From: Crambe crambe
Taxonomy: Eukaryota > Porifera > Demospongiae > Poecilosclerida > Crambeidae
Direction of reading: 5' to 3'
Assembly (NCBI GenBank): GCA_963924555.1
Contig: OZ004597.1
Span: forward strand, 186,001 to 250,000
DNA: 64,000 nt
Positions within the stretch are counted from its first letter, which is position 1. Every line of letters begins with the position of its first letter. A model generated the notes under the pieces. The model saw only the letters and a program-made list of their open reading frames with translations. It made no database searches and had not been told where the DNA came from. Below, piece by piece: positions 43,801-55,500 of the stretch. Both the position numbers and the translations under genes were made by a program.

Positions 43801-44278
43801 TCAAGGATTGGCTGGACACACCTCAACATAAAAACCTGCTAACAGTGAGCCAGCCTCCTCATTCAAGCTCATTAGCACCCAGATTATCATGTTGTTGTCA
43901 CATACATACCTTGGGCCTCCAACCCACACCTGGTCCCCTGCCACTTTCAGACTTTCCAGTAGTCTTCCACAGCTTCAGATTATTCAAGGAGGTGGACCTC
44001 TTGCGATTGGAGGCAGAAGGCTCCGGACTCTCAGACCGCCGTCGTTCTGGCGAATCTGCGAAGCAAGAAGGCCTGACTGGGACATGTCCATTCTCAGTGT
44101 TCCTCTCTCGCCTGAAGAGGGACGTCAGTTTCTGCATAATCGGACTGCCTTTTTTCTGTTGTTTGATCTTCTGTCCTAGTAGTCCACCACTGCCTGTTCT
44201 CCCTCCAGCAGTAGAGCGGAGAGCGTTCGCTTTCTTTTTTTGTTTATTTGAAAGCGACCCGGAGTGATTGCTATTCAT
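37825..44278 (-). CDS. ARHGAP6: ARHGAP6-like Rho GTPase-activating protein
   Basis: The gene runs from about 44278 (MNSNHSGSLSNKQKKK; an in-frame ATG at 44318-44320 is possible) to a stop at 37825-37827. The first exon (about 43910-44278) is basic and Ser-rich. The next encodes a conserved pre-GAP segment (VNELSKVEMQALQRLA). The RhoGAP domain spans several exons between about 42,720 and 39,480: VPNIVTKAINYLDTKGVKTE then GLFRIPGAKSRINE with the arginine finger, PHDVACLLKEFFRSLPEPLM, LQELLQFLSRVALHSDGI, and NRMTEQNLAMIVGPNILHKE. It is followed by a family-typical helix ending in DPTALDLLLKRR and then a long Ser-rich tail (exon from about 38835 down). It should stimulate GTP hydrolysis by Rho-family GTPases; the exact target is not visible. 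Introns reach over 1 kb, unlike most genes here. Confidence 0.87.
39703..39726. repeat. (CT)n microsatellite
   Basis: About twelve CT units in an ARHGAP6-like intron. Confidence 0.9.
41190..42580. other. Large ARHGAP6-like intron without recognised genes
   Basis: Roughly 1.4 kb between the exon ending in the arginine-finger region and the next GAP exon. It includes an imperfect direct duplication around GACATGTGGACT...AGAGGAAACCAAA near 41475-41550, and one minus-strand open frame (41825-42202) with no recognisable similarity. Nothing else was seen. Confidence 0.5.
43380..43905. other. ARHGAP6-like intron, no recognised content
   Basis: AT-rich sequence between the first and second coding exons; no conserved coding sequence, repeat or element was recognised. 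Confidence 0.4.
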
Positions 44279-44675
44279 GACTAATGCTGTTCTTAAAGTG
44301 AAATTGACAATCACCAACACTAGCTAAGAATAACATCCAATCAGAGGAAAGTAAACTGAAAGGAATCTAGAGATGCTTCTACAATAGACTACAAGAAATC
44401 CTTCATAACTGACTACTGAACTTCAAAGTAAATATATGGCCTACATGCGGCCTTGGTGCTACAGTACCTGCAAGCTTGTGAAAGCAGGATCTGAAAACCG
44501 GATCGATCTTGAGGGGGCGGAGCTCTTGCAAGTTCTATGCGCGATCGACCTTGTACCAGATCTAGGTAGATTAATATTCATTGCGCATGCGTACTTTATC
44601 ATAATTAATGTACAATGAAATCTTGCAGCGTGTATACTTGGCCTAGAGTCTTGAAGTTGCACATCGTAGACAAGA
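44279..44675. promoter_or_regulatory. Divergent promoter region, ARHGAP6-like / ABCB
   Basis: About 397 bp between divergent starts. TGCGCATGCGTA at about 44582-44593 is one base from the NRF1 consensus YGCGCAYGCGCR. There is no clear TATA box. Confidence 0.45.
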
Positions 44676-45430
44676 ATGTCTGGTGAAGCAAACAGTGAGA
44701 CGAACAGTGGTAAGTGCTGAAGCTGGGAGCTAAATCTTGCTGCTAGCAGCTCTGATCTCCCTCCCTCCCTCCAGCTGGCAACACAGTTGTGGTGATGAGT
44801 GAGGAAGAGGATGGAAGAGGGGATGATAAAGGTGTGATAAAGGAGAATCAGATTTTTAACAGTCTTGGAGGATCTGGAGAAGGAGTGGAGGAAGTGGACC
44901 GAGGGGTGCTGGAGGCCCCCCCTAAGGGCATCCTCAAACCTCAACCTCACAGGGAAGAAGGTGAAGAACTGCAGGTCAGCAAAGAAATACCTTCTGAAGA
45001 AAAAAGCAAGAAAGGGTGAGTTGGCGCAATCTTGCACAGGACAGGTGTTGATTGAATATACACTTATCACCAACCAGTTGAACTAATTCTTGGTACCTGT
45101 TGCATTGGACTCACTGTCATTTCATGCACTTGCAACATTGCTTGCCTGTTATGTTCACTGATACGGCTATCTATATGAACCATGGGAGTACAATGAAGAA
45201 CAAAATGTACTTGTAAAAGATTTATGTTATAACTACACACAGAGAGAGAGCATGAGTAGGAACAGATCATAATTGCCACATATAGACTCCATTACAAGCA
45301 GGAAATCTTGTGTGATCAATTGAGCATAAAGATGGCTACAGAGATGTGACTCAACCATGTAACCATTTAATTGCATCAGCCATGTGAACTTGCTATGGCA
45401 TTGCTATGACCACAACTATTCCATTATGGT

Positions 45431-45509
<79 letters not shown>

Positions 45510-48500
45510 GTAGGAAGAAACAAAGAAGGAAACTGGTGCCTGTTTGGACATTGGTGAGTCACAGGAAATTATTTTAAACAGTTGTTTTATACTTTGGTAC
45601 TGCAGTTTCGATTTGCCACTGTATGGGACATTTTGCTGATCATCGTGGGATTTGTGATGACAGTGGCTGCGGGGGTTGCTCTTCCTGGACACATGTTACT
45701 CTTCGGTCGTGTCATCAACTTATTCGTTTCCTACAGTATAGTAACTGCTTCCTCGGAGGGAATGGGTCCAAGCATTGCATCACAAGTCCAAGCAGCAAGT
45801 GCTGCCATGAATACCTCTTGCACTACAGACCTGGTTCGGAACATTTTTGCAGCAAATAGAAAAAACATTGATTCTTTGCTTAACATGCCGGGCACTTCTA
45901 ATGACACTGTATTACTTTGCCCTCCACCTACAAATGGGACTAATGACGTATTTGAGAGTTTAATCAGTTTTGCGTGTGATCCTGCTGGTCAACTCCGATG
46001 GGAAGTTGCAAAGTTTTCTTTGTACTACTTGGGTCTTGCTACTGGTGTGTTGGTGGCCGTGTTTGTGGCCACAGTGCTCTGGAATATCAGTGCATACAGA
46101 CAAACTCGCAAGATGAGAAATGCATTTTACAAGTCCATTCTTCATCAGGAGATTGGCTGGTTTGATGTGAATGAGGCCAATGAACTCAGCACTCGTCTGG
46201 CAGAGTAAGTGCTGGCTGGGGTGGGTGGGAAGTCACTAAGCAACTTTTATTATACTTCCCTTCAGTGATGTGGAGAAGATTCAGGCTGGCATTGGAGACA
46301 AACTTTCGCTCTTTCTGAACTATTTTTCCACCTTCATTACTGGATTTGTGGTAGCCTTCACTATCAGCTGGAAGATGGCTTTTGTGGTTGCAGTCATGCT
46401 CCCTCTCCTTGCCTTCATGGCTGGCATCATTGCCAAGGTAACAACCAAACTCTACCCCCTTTCCCCTCTATGTGTGGGTTTGTGTTGTTGTTTTGTTTTT
46501 CTTGACTCGCAGATTATTGCCACGTTCACAGTTAGGGAGCAGAAGGCATATGCTTCAGCTGGTGGTGTTGCTGAGGAAGTCTTTTCTGCCATACGAACTG
46601 TGGTAGCCTTTGGGGGAGAGGCACACGAGGCTGAACGGTATGGTACTTGAGAGTTGGGATGGTGTGGTTTTATGATGTCAATAATTAGGTACAATGTGCA
46701 ACTGATCAAGGCAAGACGTGAAGGACTGAAGAAAGGTTTCTTTTCCAGTCTAGTGGTTGGCTTGCTTTATTTCATCATCTTCTCTACTTATGCTTTGGGC
46801 TTCTGGTGAGCCATGCCAGTAACTTTGGTAGTGTCTCTTCATTGGTCTCTTCCTTTCTCCCTTGGGTTAGGTTTGGTTCTACTCGCATCCTTGCTTGTGA
46901 GTTGGCAGCTGGAGATGTTGTAACGGTGAGTAAATGGGTAGCCGTACTCCCCCCCCCCCCCCCCACTCATCTTTGACTACACCTCCTTCTGCACAGGTTT
47001 TTTTTGCAGTGATTATTGGGAGTTTTTCCCTTGGCAACGCCCTTCCTGAGTTGGAGACCTTCAGTACAGCCCTGGGCTCTGCCACTGTGGTCTTTGAAGT
47101 CATTGATAGGGTGAGATTCCAATACCAAATCAACTTCTGCCCAATAGTTTATGAATGATGATTTCTTTAGAAATCCGTGATCAATGCTGATTCTGAGGAA
47201 GGGGAGAGGCCAGAGAAGTTTGAAGGGAACATTGTATTCAATGACATTGTCTTTCACTATCCAGCACGTCCTGATGTTCAGGTATGAGTTATTAGCAACC
47301 TCTGGTGTGGTGACCTTTAGGGTGTACTTTGACCTCTGCAGGTGCTGAGCGGGATCGACCTGGAAATTGAGCATGGAAAGACGGTGGCCCTGGTAGGACC
47401 CAGTGGGTGTGGCAAGAGCACTGTAATTCAGCTGATCCAGAGATTTTACAATCCAGATGCTGGCCAGGTATGGAACATGTGCAGAGGATGAGCTGAGAGA
47501 CTTCTCTTTGTTGCCTGTCCCTGGTAGATTACAATCGATGGCCGTAAGATTGAGAGTTTGAGTCTGAAGTGGCTGCGTAGTCAGATTGGAGTGGTATCTC
47601 AGGAACCTGTCCTCTTTGACACTACCATTGCTGAGAACATCCGCTATGGGAAAGAGGACGCAACTATGGAGGACATCATAGAGGCAGCCAAGAATGCCAA
47701 TGCTCATGACTTCATCTCCAAGCTACCAGACGGGTATGACACAGACGTGGGAGAAAGGGGAGCACAGTTGAGTGGCGGTCAGAAGCAGCGGATTGCCATT
47801 GCAAGAGCCATTGTAAGAAACCCCAAACTTCTGCTGCTGGATGAGGCCACTTCCGCCCTGGATACAAAGAGTGAGAAAGTGGTGCAGGAGGCACTGGACA
47901 AGGCCAGGGAGGGACGTACCACCATCGTCATTGCTCACCGTCTCTCCACCATCCAAAATGCTGACGTTATCATTTCTATCGAGGATGGATGTGTGAGAGA
48001 GAAGGGGACTCATACAGAACTGATGGATCTGAAAGGTCTTTACCACCAGCTGGTGGTTGCTCAGACAATTGTGGAAGAGGAAGAACCCACTGAAGGTATT
48101 CACAATTAGTGCATGATCATGTGATCTGCATGTGATCTGGATTGATTTCCTAGGTTTGGCTGGCTTCAAAGCAGTCCTCAAGAAACAGATGTCCATGCAA
48201 AGAGGGGAATCAGTTTCATCAGGGGGGAAGCCATCTTTCTCAAAACAAATGTCGATCATGTCCCAGCACTCTATTGGCCGAGACGAGTCCTCGTATAGTC
48301 TGAGTGACCACCTCTCCCATTTCAGTATGGAAGACCTCCCAATCGCTGCCTCCCCTTCACCATTCCCTGGACGGAAAACCATCCTAGGAGCTGAGGAGAT
48401 GCCAATGGGTGATGATGAGGAGGATGTATTCTCCAATGAAGTGAGCTTGCAGGCAAGCACATCTATACTCATGACTGTGACTTCCATTGCAGGTCCAACA

Positions 48501-50821
48501 GGAAGAGGAAATTGAATATGAGGAGGACAATAATGATGAGAGTGCAGAGGTCAAGATGCGACGTTCCACTTTAAAGCGATTCATCAGACGTAGGAAAAAG
48601 ATCTCCAAGTTGGACACGAAACTCAGAGCGGTCTCTTTCAAGGAACTGCTTCTGTTGAATAGGCCAGATTGGCCACTGGTGTTGTTAGGGGTCATCTTCT
48701 CTGCCATTGTGGGTTGTCTCTTTCCTATGATGGCCATCCTCTTCAGCAGTGTCCTTAATGTAAGCCAGCAGCTCTTCACTTAGTGCAACTATCTGAAGGT
48801 TCATTTCTTCAACTCACAGGTCTTTAGTTTTCAAGACAGGGAGCGGATAATGAGTGAGGTCTCCAAAATCTGTGGTGGCTTTGTGGGTTTGGCTGTTGGT
48901 TCTGCATTGATTTACTTTACAGCCGTGAGTACTTTCTAGTTGCTATGGGGAGAGGGAGGAAGGGAGCTGTTAAAAATATCCCTTTTTCTTCAGTCCTTCA
49001 CGTTGGCAGCTGCTGGAGAGCGACTAACAAAGAGACTTCGTTATAAAAGTTTCCAGGCCATCATGAGGCAGGAAATTGGATGGTTTGACCTGAAATCCAA
49101 CTCAACTGGTGCACTCTCCACACGACTAGCAACTGATGCTGCTGAAGTGAAGGGGGTGAGAACTCTGTAATTAATTATCAAGTTCTGATGATCCTATTTC
49201 CCTGAATGACAGGCCACTGGAATCAGACTGGGGACCATCTTGCAGACACTGTGTGGCTTCATAGTGGCTGTCATTATTGCCATGGATGCCAGCTGGGAAC
49301 TAACCCTCATCATGATTCCTGCATTCCCTATTCTGGGCACTGTGGCTTTCTTCCAGATTCGCCTTCTAGCTGGCCGTGCCCAGAAGAACAAGAAGAGGCT
49401 GGAAGAGAGTGGCAAAACAGCTGTTGAGTCCATTGACAACATACGGACTGTGGTTGGATTGGGGGTGGAGTCTAAATTTTTAAACAAGTACTATGACCTC
49501 TTGACTGGACCCTTCTGGTAAGATATATAGTGACAATTAAGCTGATGAACCTTTCCCTCTCTCTCTCATAGGGACAATATTAAGAATGTGTTTCTTCAAG
49601 CTGTTGTGCTATCAATGGCACAATCCTTAATCTTCTATCTGTATTCTGCTGGCTATAGTTTTGGAGCTTTCCTGGTCATCAACAAGAGAGCCTCATTTGA
49701 TGACCTCTTCCGGTGAGTCAGTGTGGGAGACTGACAGTGTGAGAATGTGCTGATCCTTTTCTCTGGATCCTTGCAGAGTGTTTGCTGCTGTTGTCTTCAC
49801 TGCACTCTCTTTGGGCCGTGCCAGCTCTTTTGCACCAGATGCCACAAAAGCAAAGATTTCAGCTGCCAGGATCTTGTCTCTGTTAGAGAGAAAGCCTCTT
49901 ATTGATGTCACCAGGACAGAGGGAGACAAGTTGGTATGCATGTATAGAACAGCCATTGGCTCCACCCCTTAACCACACCCCTTCTTAATGTGCAGGAGAA
50001 ACCTCGTGGTGATATCACTATCAAATCTGTTCATTTTAATTATCCTGCTCGCCCAGAGGTCAAAGTTCTTCAGAGTCTCTCTGTTTCCATCAGTTCTGGT
50101 AAGACACTAGCACTCGTGGGACCAAGCGGGTGTGGCAAGAGCACTACAGTGTCCTTGGTGGAGCGTTTCTATGACCCTGTCCTTGGTTCCCTCACATTCG
50201 AAGGAACCGACCTGCGAGATCTCAACCTCCAGTGGCTCCGTACTCAAATAGGCATCGTGTCACAGGAACCTACTCTGTTTGACTGCTCCATTGCTGATAA
50301 TATCCGATATGGAGCTCTTTTTAGAGATGTATCTGATGCTGAAGTCATTGAAGCTGCCAAATCAGCGAACATTCACACATTCATCGATTCCCTTCCTGAG
50401 GTGAGTAACTAGAACGAGTGGTATTGTCCTGTCATGTGACCTCACAAACGTAACTTCTCCGCAGGGCTACAGTACCAATGTGGGTGCAAAGGGCACTCAG
50501 TTGAGTGGAGGTCAGAAGCAACGGATAGCCATTGCCAGGGCTCTCATAAGAGACCCCAAAATACTGCTGCTGGATGAGGCCACTTCTGCCCTGGACACAG
50601 AGAGTGAGAAAGTGGTGCAGGAGGCACTGGACAAGGCCAGGGAGGGACGTACCACCATCGTCATTGCTCACCGCCTCTCCACCATTTACAACTCCGACAC
50701 CATTGCTGTGATTCACAATGGAGAGGTGATCGAGTCGGGTACCCATTCAGAGCTCATGGCCAAAAAGGGAGCTTACTACCTCCTCAATACTGTCCAACTG
50801 GACAACATAGAAGAAGAGTGA
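44676..50821 (+). CDS. ABCB1: ABCB1-like full ABC transporter (P-glycoprotein/MDR type)
   Basis: Twenty-one exons encode about 1,495 residues (human ABCB1 about 1,280), from ATG 44676 to TGA 50821. Order: acidic N-tail, TMD1 (from about 45,600), NBD1, a long Ser/acidic linker (48154-48560), TMD2, NBD2. Both NBDs are complete: Walker [10 protein letters not shown] (twice), signature [14 protein letters not shown] (twice), Walker [13 protein letters not shown] ([11 protein letters not shown] in the second) and H-loop IVIAHRLST (twice), so two active ATP sites are expected. The first extracellular loop is unusually long and carries several N-glycosylation sequons (NTS, NDT, NGT). The linker has basic Ser sites suitable for phosphorylation. 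The family exports lipophilic compounds across the plasma membrane; the substrate cannot be read from sequence. It diverges from the RhoGAP gene and converges on ALG5. Confidence 0.94.
45429..45510. repeat. (ATT)n microsatellite, about 80 bp
   Basis: Nearly perfect ATT/TTA trinucleotide repeat in intron 2 of the ABCB gene. It ends directly at the acceptor ATGTAG (45513), so it occupies the place of the polypyrimidine tract. Confidence 0.95.
46949..46964. repeat. Poly-C run, 16 bp
   Basis: C homopolymer in a 71-bp ABCB intron (46926-46996). Confidence 0.9.
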
Positions 50822-50918
50822 AGCAGTCATTAATATTATTTATACTAACAATTGAACTAAATTAATGTGAAGCAGTCATTAATATTATTTATACTAACAA
50901 TTGAACTAAATTAATGGT
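50821..50918. repeat. 49-bp tandem duplication at the ABCB stop codon
   Basis: AAGCAGTCATTAATATTATT... (49 bp) occurs twice head to tail, starting at the last base of the stop codon. The copies look identical, so the duplication is recent. It lies in the 3' UTR. Confidence 0.9.
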
Positions 50919-51002
50919 TGAAGCAATTTCAAATAAAAATACCAGTACACAGAGCCATTGATGGGTTGTCAAAAATATTCACTAAATGTCTCTTAATGTC
51001 TT

Positions 51003-52430
51003 CTATTGCTCCTTTGATCTGATGGTCTTTATCGACCATATTCTGAAAGTGTATCGAGCTCTGATGAAGAGCAAATCCCTTCCCATTTCCAACCAGCTGA
51101 AGATGGGCACCATCTTAGACCCTAAGAGTAGAATTCATACATGTATGTCAAGATGAGACCGTTAATAAAATGATTCTGCTTTACTTACCATCCACCTCGT
51201 GCCAGTTGACTGCCACCTCTTTGATTGGAATCCCCAACTGTTGGGCAATGTACAATAACTCCACATCAAAGGCCCTGTAGACGGGGAAACAAAAATCCCT
51301 AAAATCACATGATAGTCATGTGATCATACAATACACTGACCAGCGGTTGATGTGTAAAGCTTGATAGAGGATGGCTGCTGCTGAGCGAGTCATCATTTTG
51401 AAGCCACACTGTGTGTCTCTAATGCCTCTCACAGCCAACATGTAGACTAGCAGGTGAAAACCATGCATCAGGAAATTCCTAAAGAAAGAACGCTACAGGG
51501 AAAGCAGCTATGATTGACGAGTAATCATTACTGGGAAGTACTCACTTGAGCCACTGCCTCTTCCTGGAGGTGAGCTCGAGATCCCACAACTACAGCTGGT
51601 TCAGACTGCGTAATACAAAGGAGTTATTCTTAACATACATGTTTAGCTTATCAAATGGTGTGAGGCTGACATGGTGAGAAGAGATTCTATCCAGCTCTCT
51701 CTCAAGACGCCCTAAGTCAGTTATAGCTGTAGCACCATCTGCATCCAAGAAGAGGATTTTTTCACCGCGAGCACTGAGTGATCCCTAAACCAACAGCAAC
51801 TCTAGATAAAAGTGGATGAAAGAGAGTTGCTTACCATTCTGACAGCTCCCCCCTTGCCTCTGTTCTTGGTAAGGTCCAATAGCCTGACTTTATCGGTACC
51901 ATACTTCCGCACAAACTTTAAGGCTTCCTGTGCTGTGTTGTCAGGGCTCCCATCGTTGACAATAATCACCTCGTACCGAAAAGAAGGTTCTTGCTGCTGC
52001 CGCTTCTCCAAGTACTCCATTGTCTCTTTCATCATTACGGGCACTGAGGAAGGAGAACCAGGATATCAACTCTAATGGATGCATACCACTATCTCTTACA
52101 TCTGCTCTCTTCCTTGTAAGCAGGAACAACAAGAGACATGTACAAGGTGGGTGGGGAAAGGGCAGTCCGAGGAAAGGGGGTGCGATCATTGGTTTCTGGA
52201 TCGAGAAATCCCGTCTCAGATTGAGAGAAGTATAAGTCAGGTTCAATCACAGTGGTCAATTTCAAGTAGCAGTAAAGCTGCGACAAAAGTACATTCCTCG
52301 TGGGTGGCATTAATTAGAGTAATTATTATGGTGCCCTTACCACTAGTGACCCAAAGATCAGACTTGCTACAAGCAAGTAGAAGACCAGACGCAAGAGATA
52401 GGTCAAGGAGAAGTCCAGCAACGAATCCAT
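51003..52430 (-). CDS. ALG5: Dolichyl-phosphate beta-glucosyltransferase
   Basis: Eight exons run from ATG 52428-52430 (exon 52341-52430) through 52100-52277, 51835-52043, 51671-51784, 51546-51605 and three more to a stop at 51003-51005, giving about 335 residues. An N-terminal membrane anchor (LLRLVFYLLVASLIFGSLV) is followed by a GT2 domain: LSPPTLYMSLVVPAYKEESR, LPVMMKETMEYLEKRQQQEP, YEVIIVNDGSPDNT, TKNRGKGGAVRMGSLSARGE, and the metal-binding DADGA. GIRDTQCGFKMMTR and AFDVELLYIAQQLGIPI match the family closely. The enzyme transfers glucose from UDP-glucose to dolichyl phosphate on the cytosolic face of the ER, making the donor for ALG6, ALG8 and ALG10. Its start codon lies only 72 bp beyond the CEP135 stop on the same strand. 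Confidence 0.93.
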
Positions 52431-52502
52431 CTCACTTGTTACCGCATTGATAATCCAGAGCGCTTTTCCGCATGCGGTGGTCGATAAGAATTTATCATTT
52501 AA

Positions 52503-55500
52503 TTAGCTAAAAGATGATGAGGGGTTGGTATTTTTAGGGGAGGGGGGAGGTGAAGGAATGGGTGTGCTGTCTGAAGAACTGGATGTCTCAAGCAACTTGA
52601 CCACCACTCCTGGTCAAAAAGGAGACATTTGCAAGATTGCATTAGCATTGTATTCTTACTTACTAGCACTCTTATCTGCAAAAGTTTGTTTCTCCCTTGA
52701 AAATAATTCATCTTCTTCCTATAGAAATGATACTGTTTAGGATTGTGTGACAATAAAGGGTGATGAGCTCCTTTACCATGGAGTCAGGCTGCTGAGGAGT
52801 ACTTGTAGGGGAAGACAAGGCCGGTTCATTGGGTAGTACTGGTTGTGGGGATGTGCTTGTAAGTCTGTGTGATGGTGAGGGGGTCCTGGTGTGGGCGTGG
52901 AGTTTAGGGGAGGTTAACATGGTCAGTGAAGTTCTCTGGGCATTCAGTTGCTGCTTCATATGTTCTCTGAGTTACAAAATGAGTACATGTACATAACATC
53001 ACCCGTGCCAGAGGGAGACATTCCAACACACTTTTGAAATTTCTCTGAGACCAACTCTGTTTTTAGTCTTTGGAGTGCTTCACTTTGAACAGCTGTATCG
53101 GCTCTTAGTTTCCTGGTCTGGTCAGCTAGTGATAACCTAATCAATGAGACACAAAAATTCAACCTTCACAAGAAAATAATCAACATACCTATCAGCCTCC
53201 AGTTTTGCTAACATCTGGCGAAGGTGCTGAAGTTCTTCCTCCCTCTCTTTGCCTGTTAGGTGTGCCTGAAACTCCTTGTGTCTCTCAGCAGAAAGCAATC
53301 CCTGCAGCTGCTCCAAACTATTCCGCTCTGTCTGAAGCTGGACATTAAGGAGATCTCTCTCAGCCTTCGTATCAGATAACAGGTTTTGGATCTGGGTCGC
53401 AACAATATAAACTTCCTTAACCATTGCCCTGTTCTAACCCAACCCCCATTGTGTGAATGTCTCTTTACCTGCTCGTAGTGGAGTGACTGAGTGGTGAGCT
53501 GATTAGTAAGGGAGTCCTTGCTCCTATCCAACTGAACACACAGCTCCCTTGTGGACTCCAAGTCTGCAAGCAAGGCTTTCTGCCACGATGAGAAGAACAG
53601 AATTACTTCTACCATCCAGGGTTCTGCCCAAGATTCTTGAGTGATGGCCGAAATTTATATTTCCATGCCTACTTTGTTTCATTTAGGTCCCTTTGGCCAT
53701 CACTCTGATAATGTACAAGCCTAAAGTTACTGCAGCTAAGTATGATGAGTGGTGGCCGAAATGACTGAGTGGTGGCCAAAATGGCCACCGTCGACCAGTG
53801 TGGGCAGAACCCTGACCATCACAATGTTAAATCCACATATGTACCTTCTCCTCTTGTTCTTGGCGCAGAGCTCCCTCCATCTTAGTGAGTGCATGAGTTA
53901 AGTTTGACATCTGTTGCTCATAGGTCCTGAAAGCCTGTATCTCTTGAGCCTGCTCCTCCACCTTGTTCTCCAACTGTTCGTTTTCCTACAACGAATACCC
54001 TATAACACACTTAAAAAAATCTTTGGTGATAAGTGATATTCAGCCTTTGAATAGTTCCCTTCCCACCTCTCCCCTCCCCAGCCCCATCCATATTGTGGTC
54101 ACATGATCTACAGACCTGGATGAGAGTGCACAGTTCTGCCTTGGCAGATGAGGATCTATCCTGTAAATGCTGAAGGTTTGAGTCCATTTTGTCTGCCTCA
54201 TTGCTCAAGTTGCGGTAGGAGTCAATGAGTTCAGCTTTCTCTTGCTCCTTGAGAGCCATTGCTTCCTCATAGCGCAAAACACTCTGAGTATATTCCTGTA
54301 TCTTCAGTTCCAATAATTCTTTCTCAGCCAATGCATTCTGAAGTTCACTGTGGACAGTTTGGTTCTCCTAATAAAATATCACATGATATCAAAACACAAG
54401 GTGTAACCTCATCAAATGAGACCCACCTGAGTCATGGTGTTCAAGTCGTCTCTCAGCTCCCTGATTTGCTGAGTCAGCATGTTGAGTTGCTCCTTTTCAG
54501 CTTGGAGCTCCGTCTTAGTAGCAAAGCATTCGCCCTGCACTTTAGTCACCTCCTTGATCCTGTTCCCCTCAATCTCACGAGCCTTCTGCAGCTCCATCTG
54601 CAGCTGGACCACTTTAGCCTCTGTCTCCGCAAGACACTCCCCTTTTGCCTGCAGCTGCTGTGTGAGGTCAGCAATGGATTCATCCTTCACGTCAGCCTGG
54701 GCCACCAAGCGGTCATGATCTTGATCAAGCATGGTAAGAGCATGCCGCAGTTCCACTATCTTCTCCTCCTTCTCACTCAACTCACAATTCAGTTGAGCTA
54801 AAGAAATAAATAAATGAGTCATATTCAATATTCATACACACTATGATAATTGTTTTATAATGCTTACTTATCTTGCTGTTGAGAGAGGCCACTGTACACT
54901 GAGCATGCTGTGCACTGGCTGCATGACTTCTGATTCCCTTCTCCTGCTCTTGCCTTGTTCTCTCTGTGGCTTCCACCAGTGCTTGCAGCTGGGACACTCT
55001 GCTCCGGTAGCCGACTGCCTCACTATTGGCCGTAGCAAGTGCTTCAGTAGATTGCTGTAATTCAGCCTCCATGGATGTCAACATCTCTTTAGTGGACGAC
55101 AAACGTTTGGAAAGTTCATTTCTTTCACTACAAGTCTCTTCCAGTTGGACTTGCAACTCGGCTAGCTGGTCTTCCAGGGTATTCAAGTCATGCTGTTGGG
55201 TGTCCTGTAAGGATGTGAGTCTGTCCTGTAAGCTAAGACATTCCGTCTTCTTCTGCTGCAGCTCAAGTAAAGCATGGTCTCTTTCTCCCTCTATCCGACG
55301 GAGGATAGCTGCCCCTGAACCAAATGGAGCCCGAGCCTTCTCCTTGAACTGGGATAACTCTTCACTGACCTACAAAGACATTATTATTAACCATACAGAT
55401 ACAGAAGACATTGATTCTATTACCTGTTCATAGAGCAACTTAAAGTTATCCCTATCCTCAGCAAGGGTCTTCGTGTCCATTTGAATCTGGAGGAGTTCAA

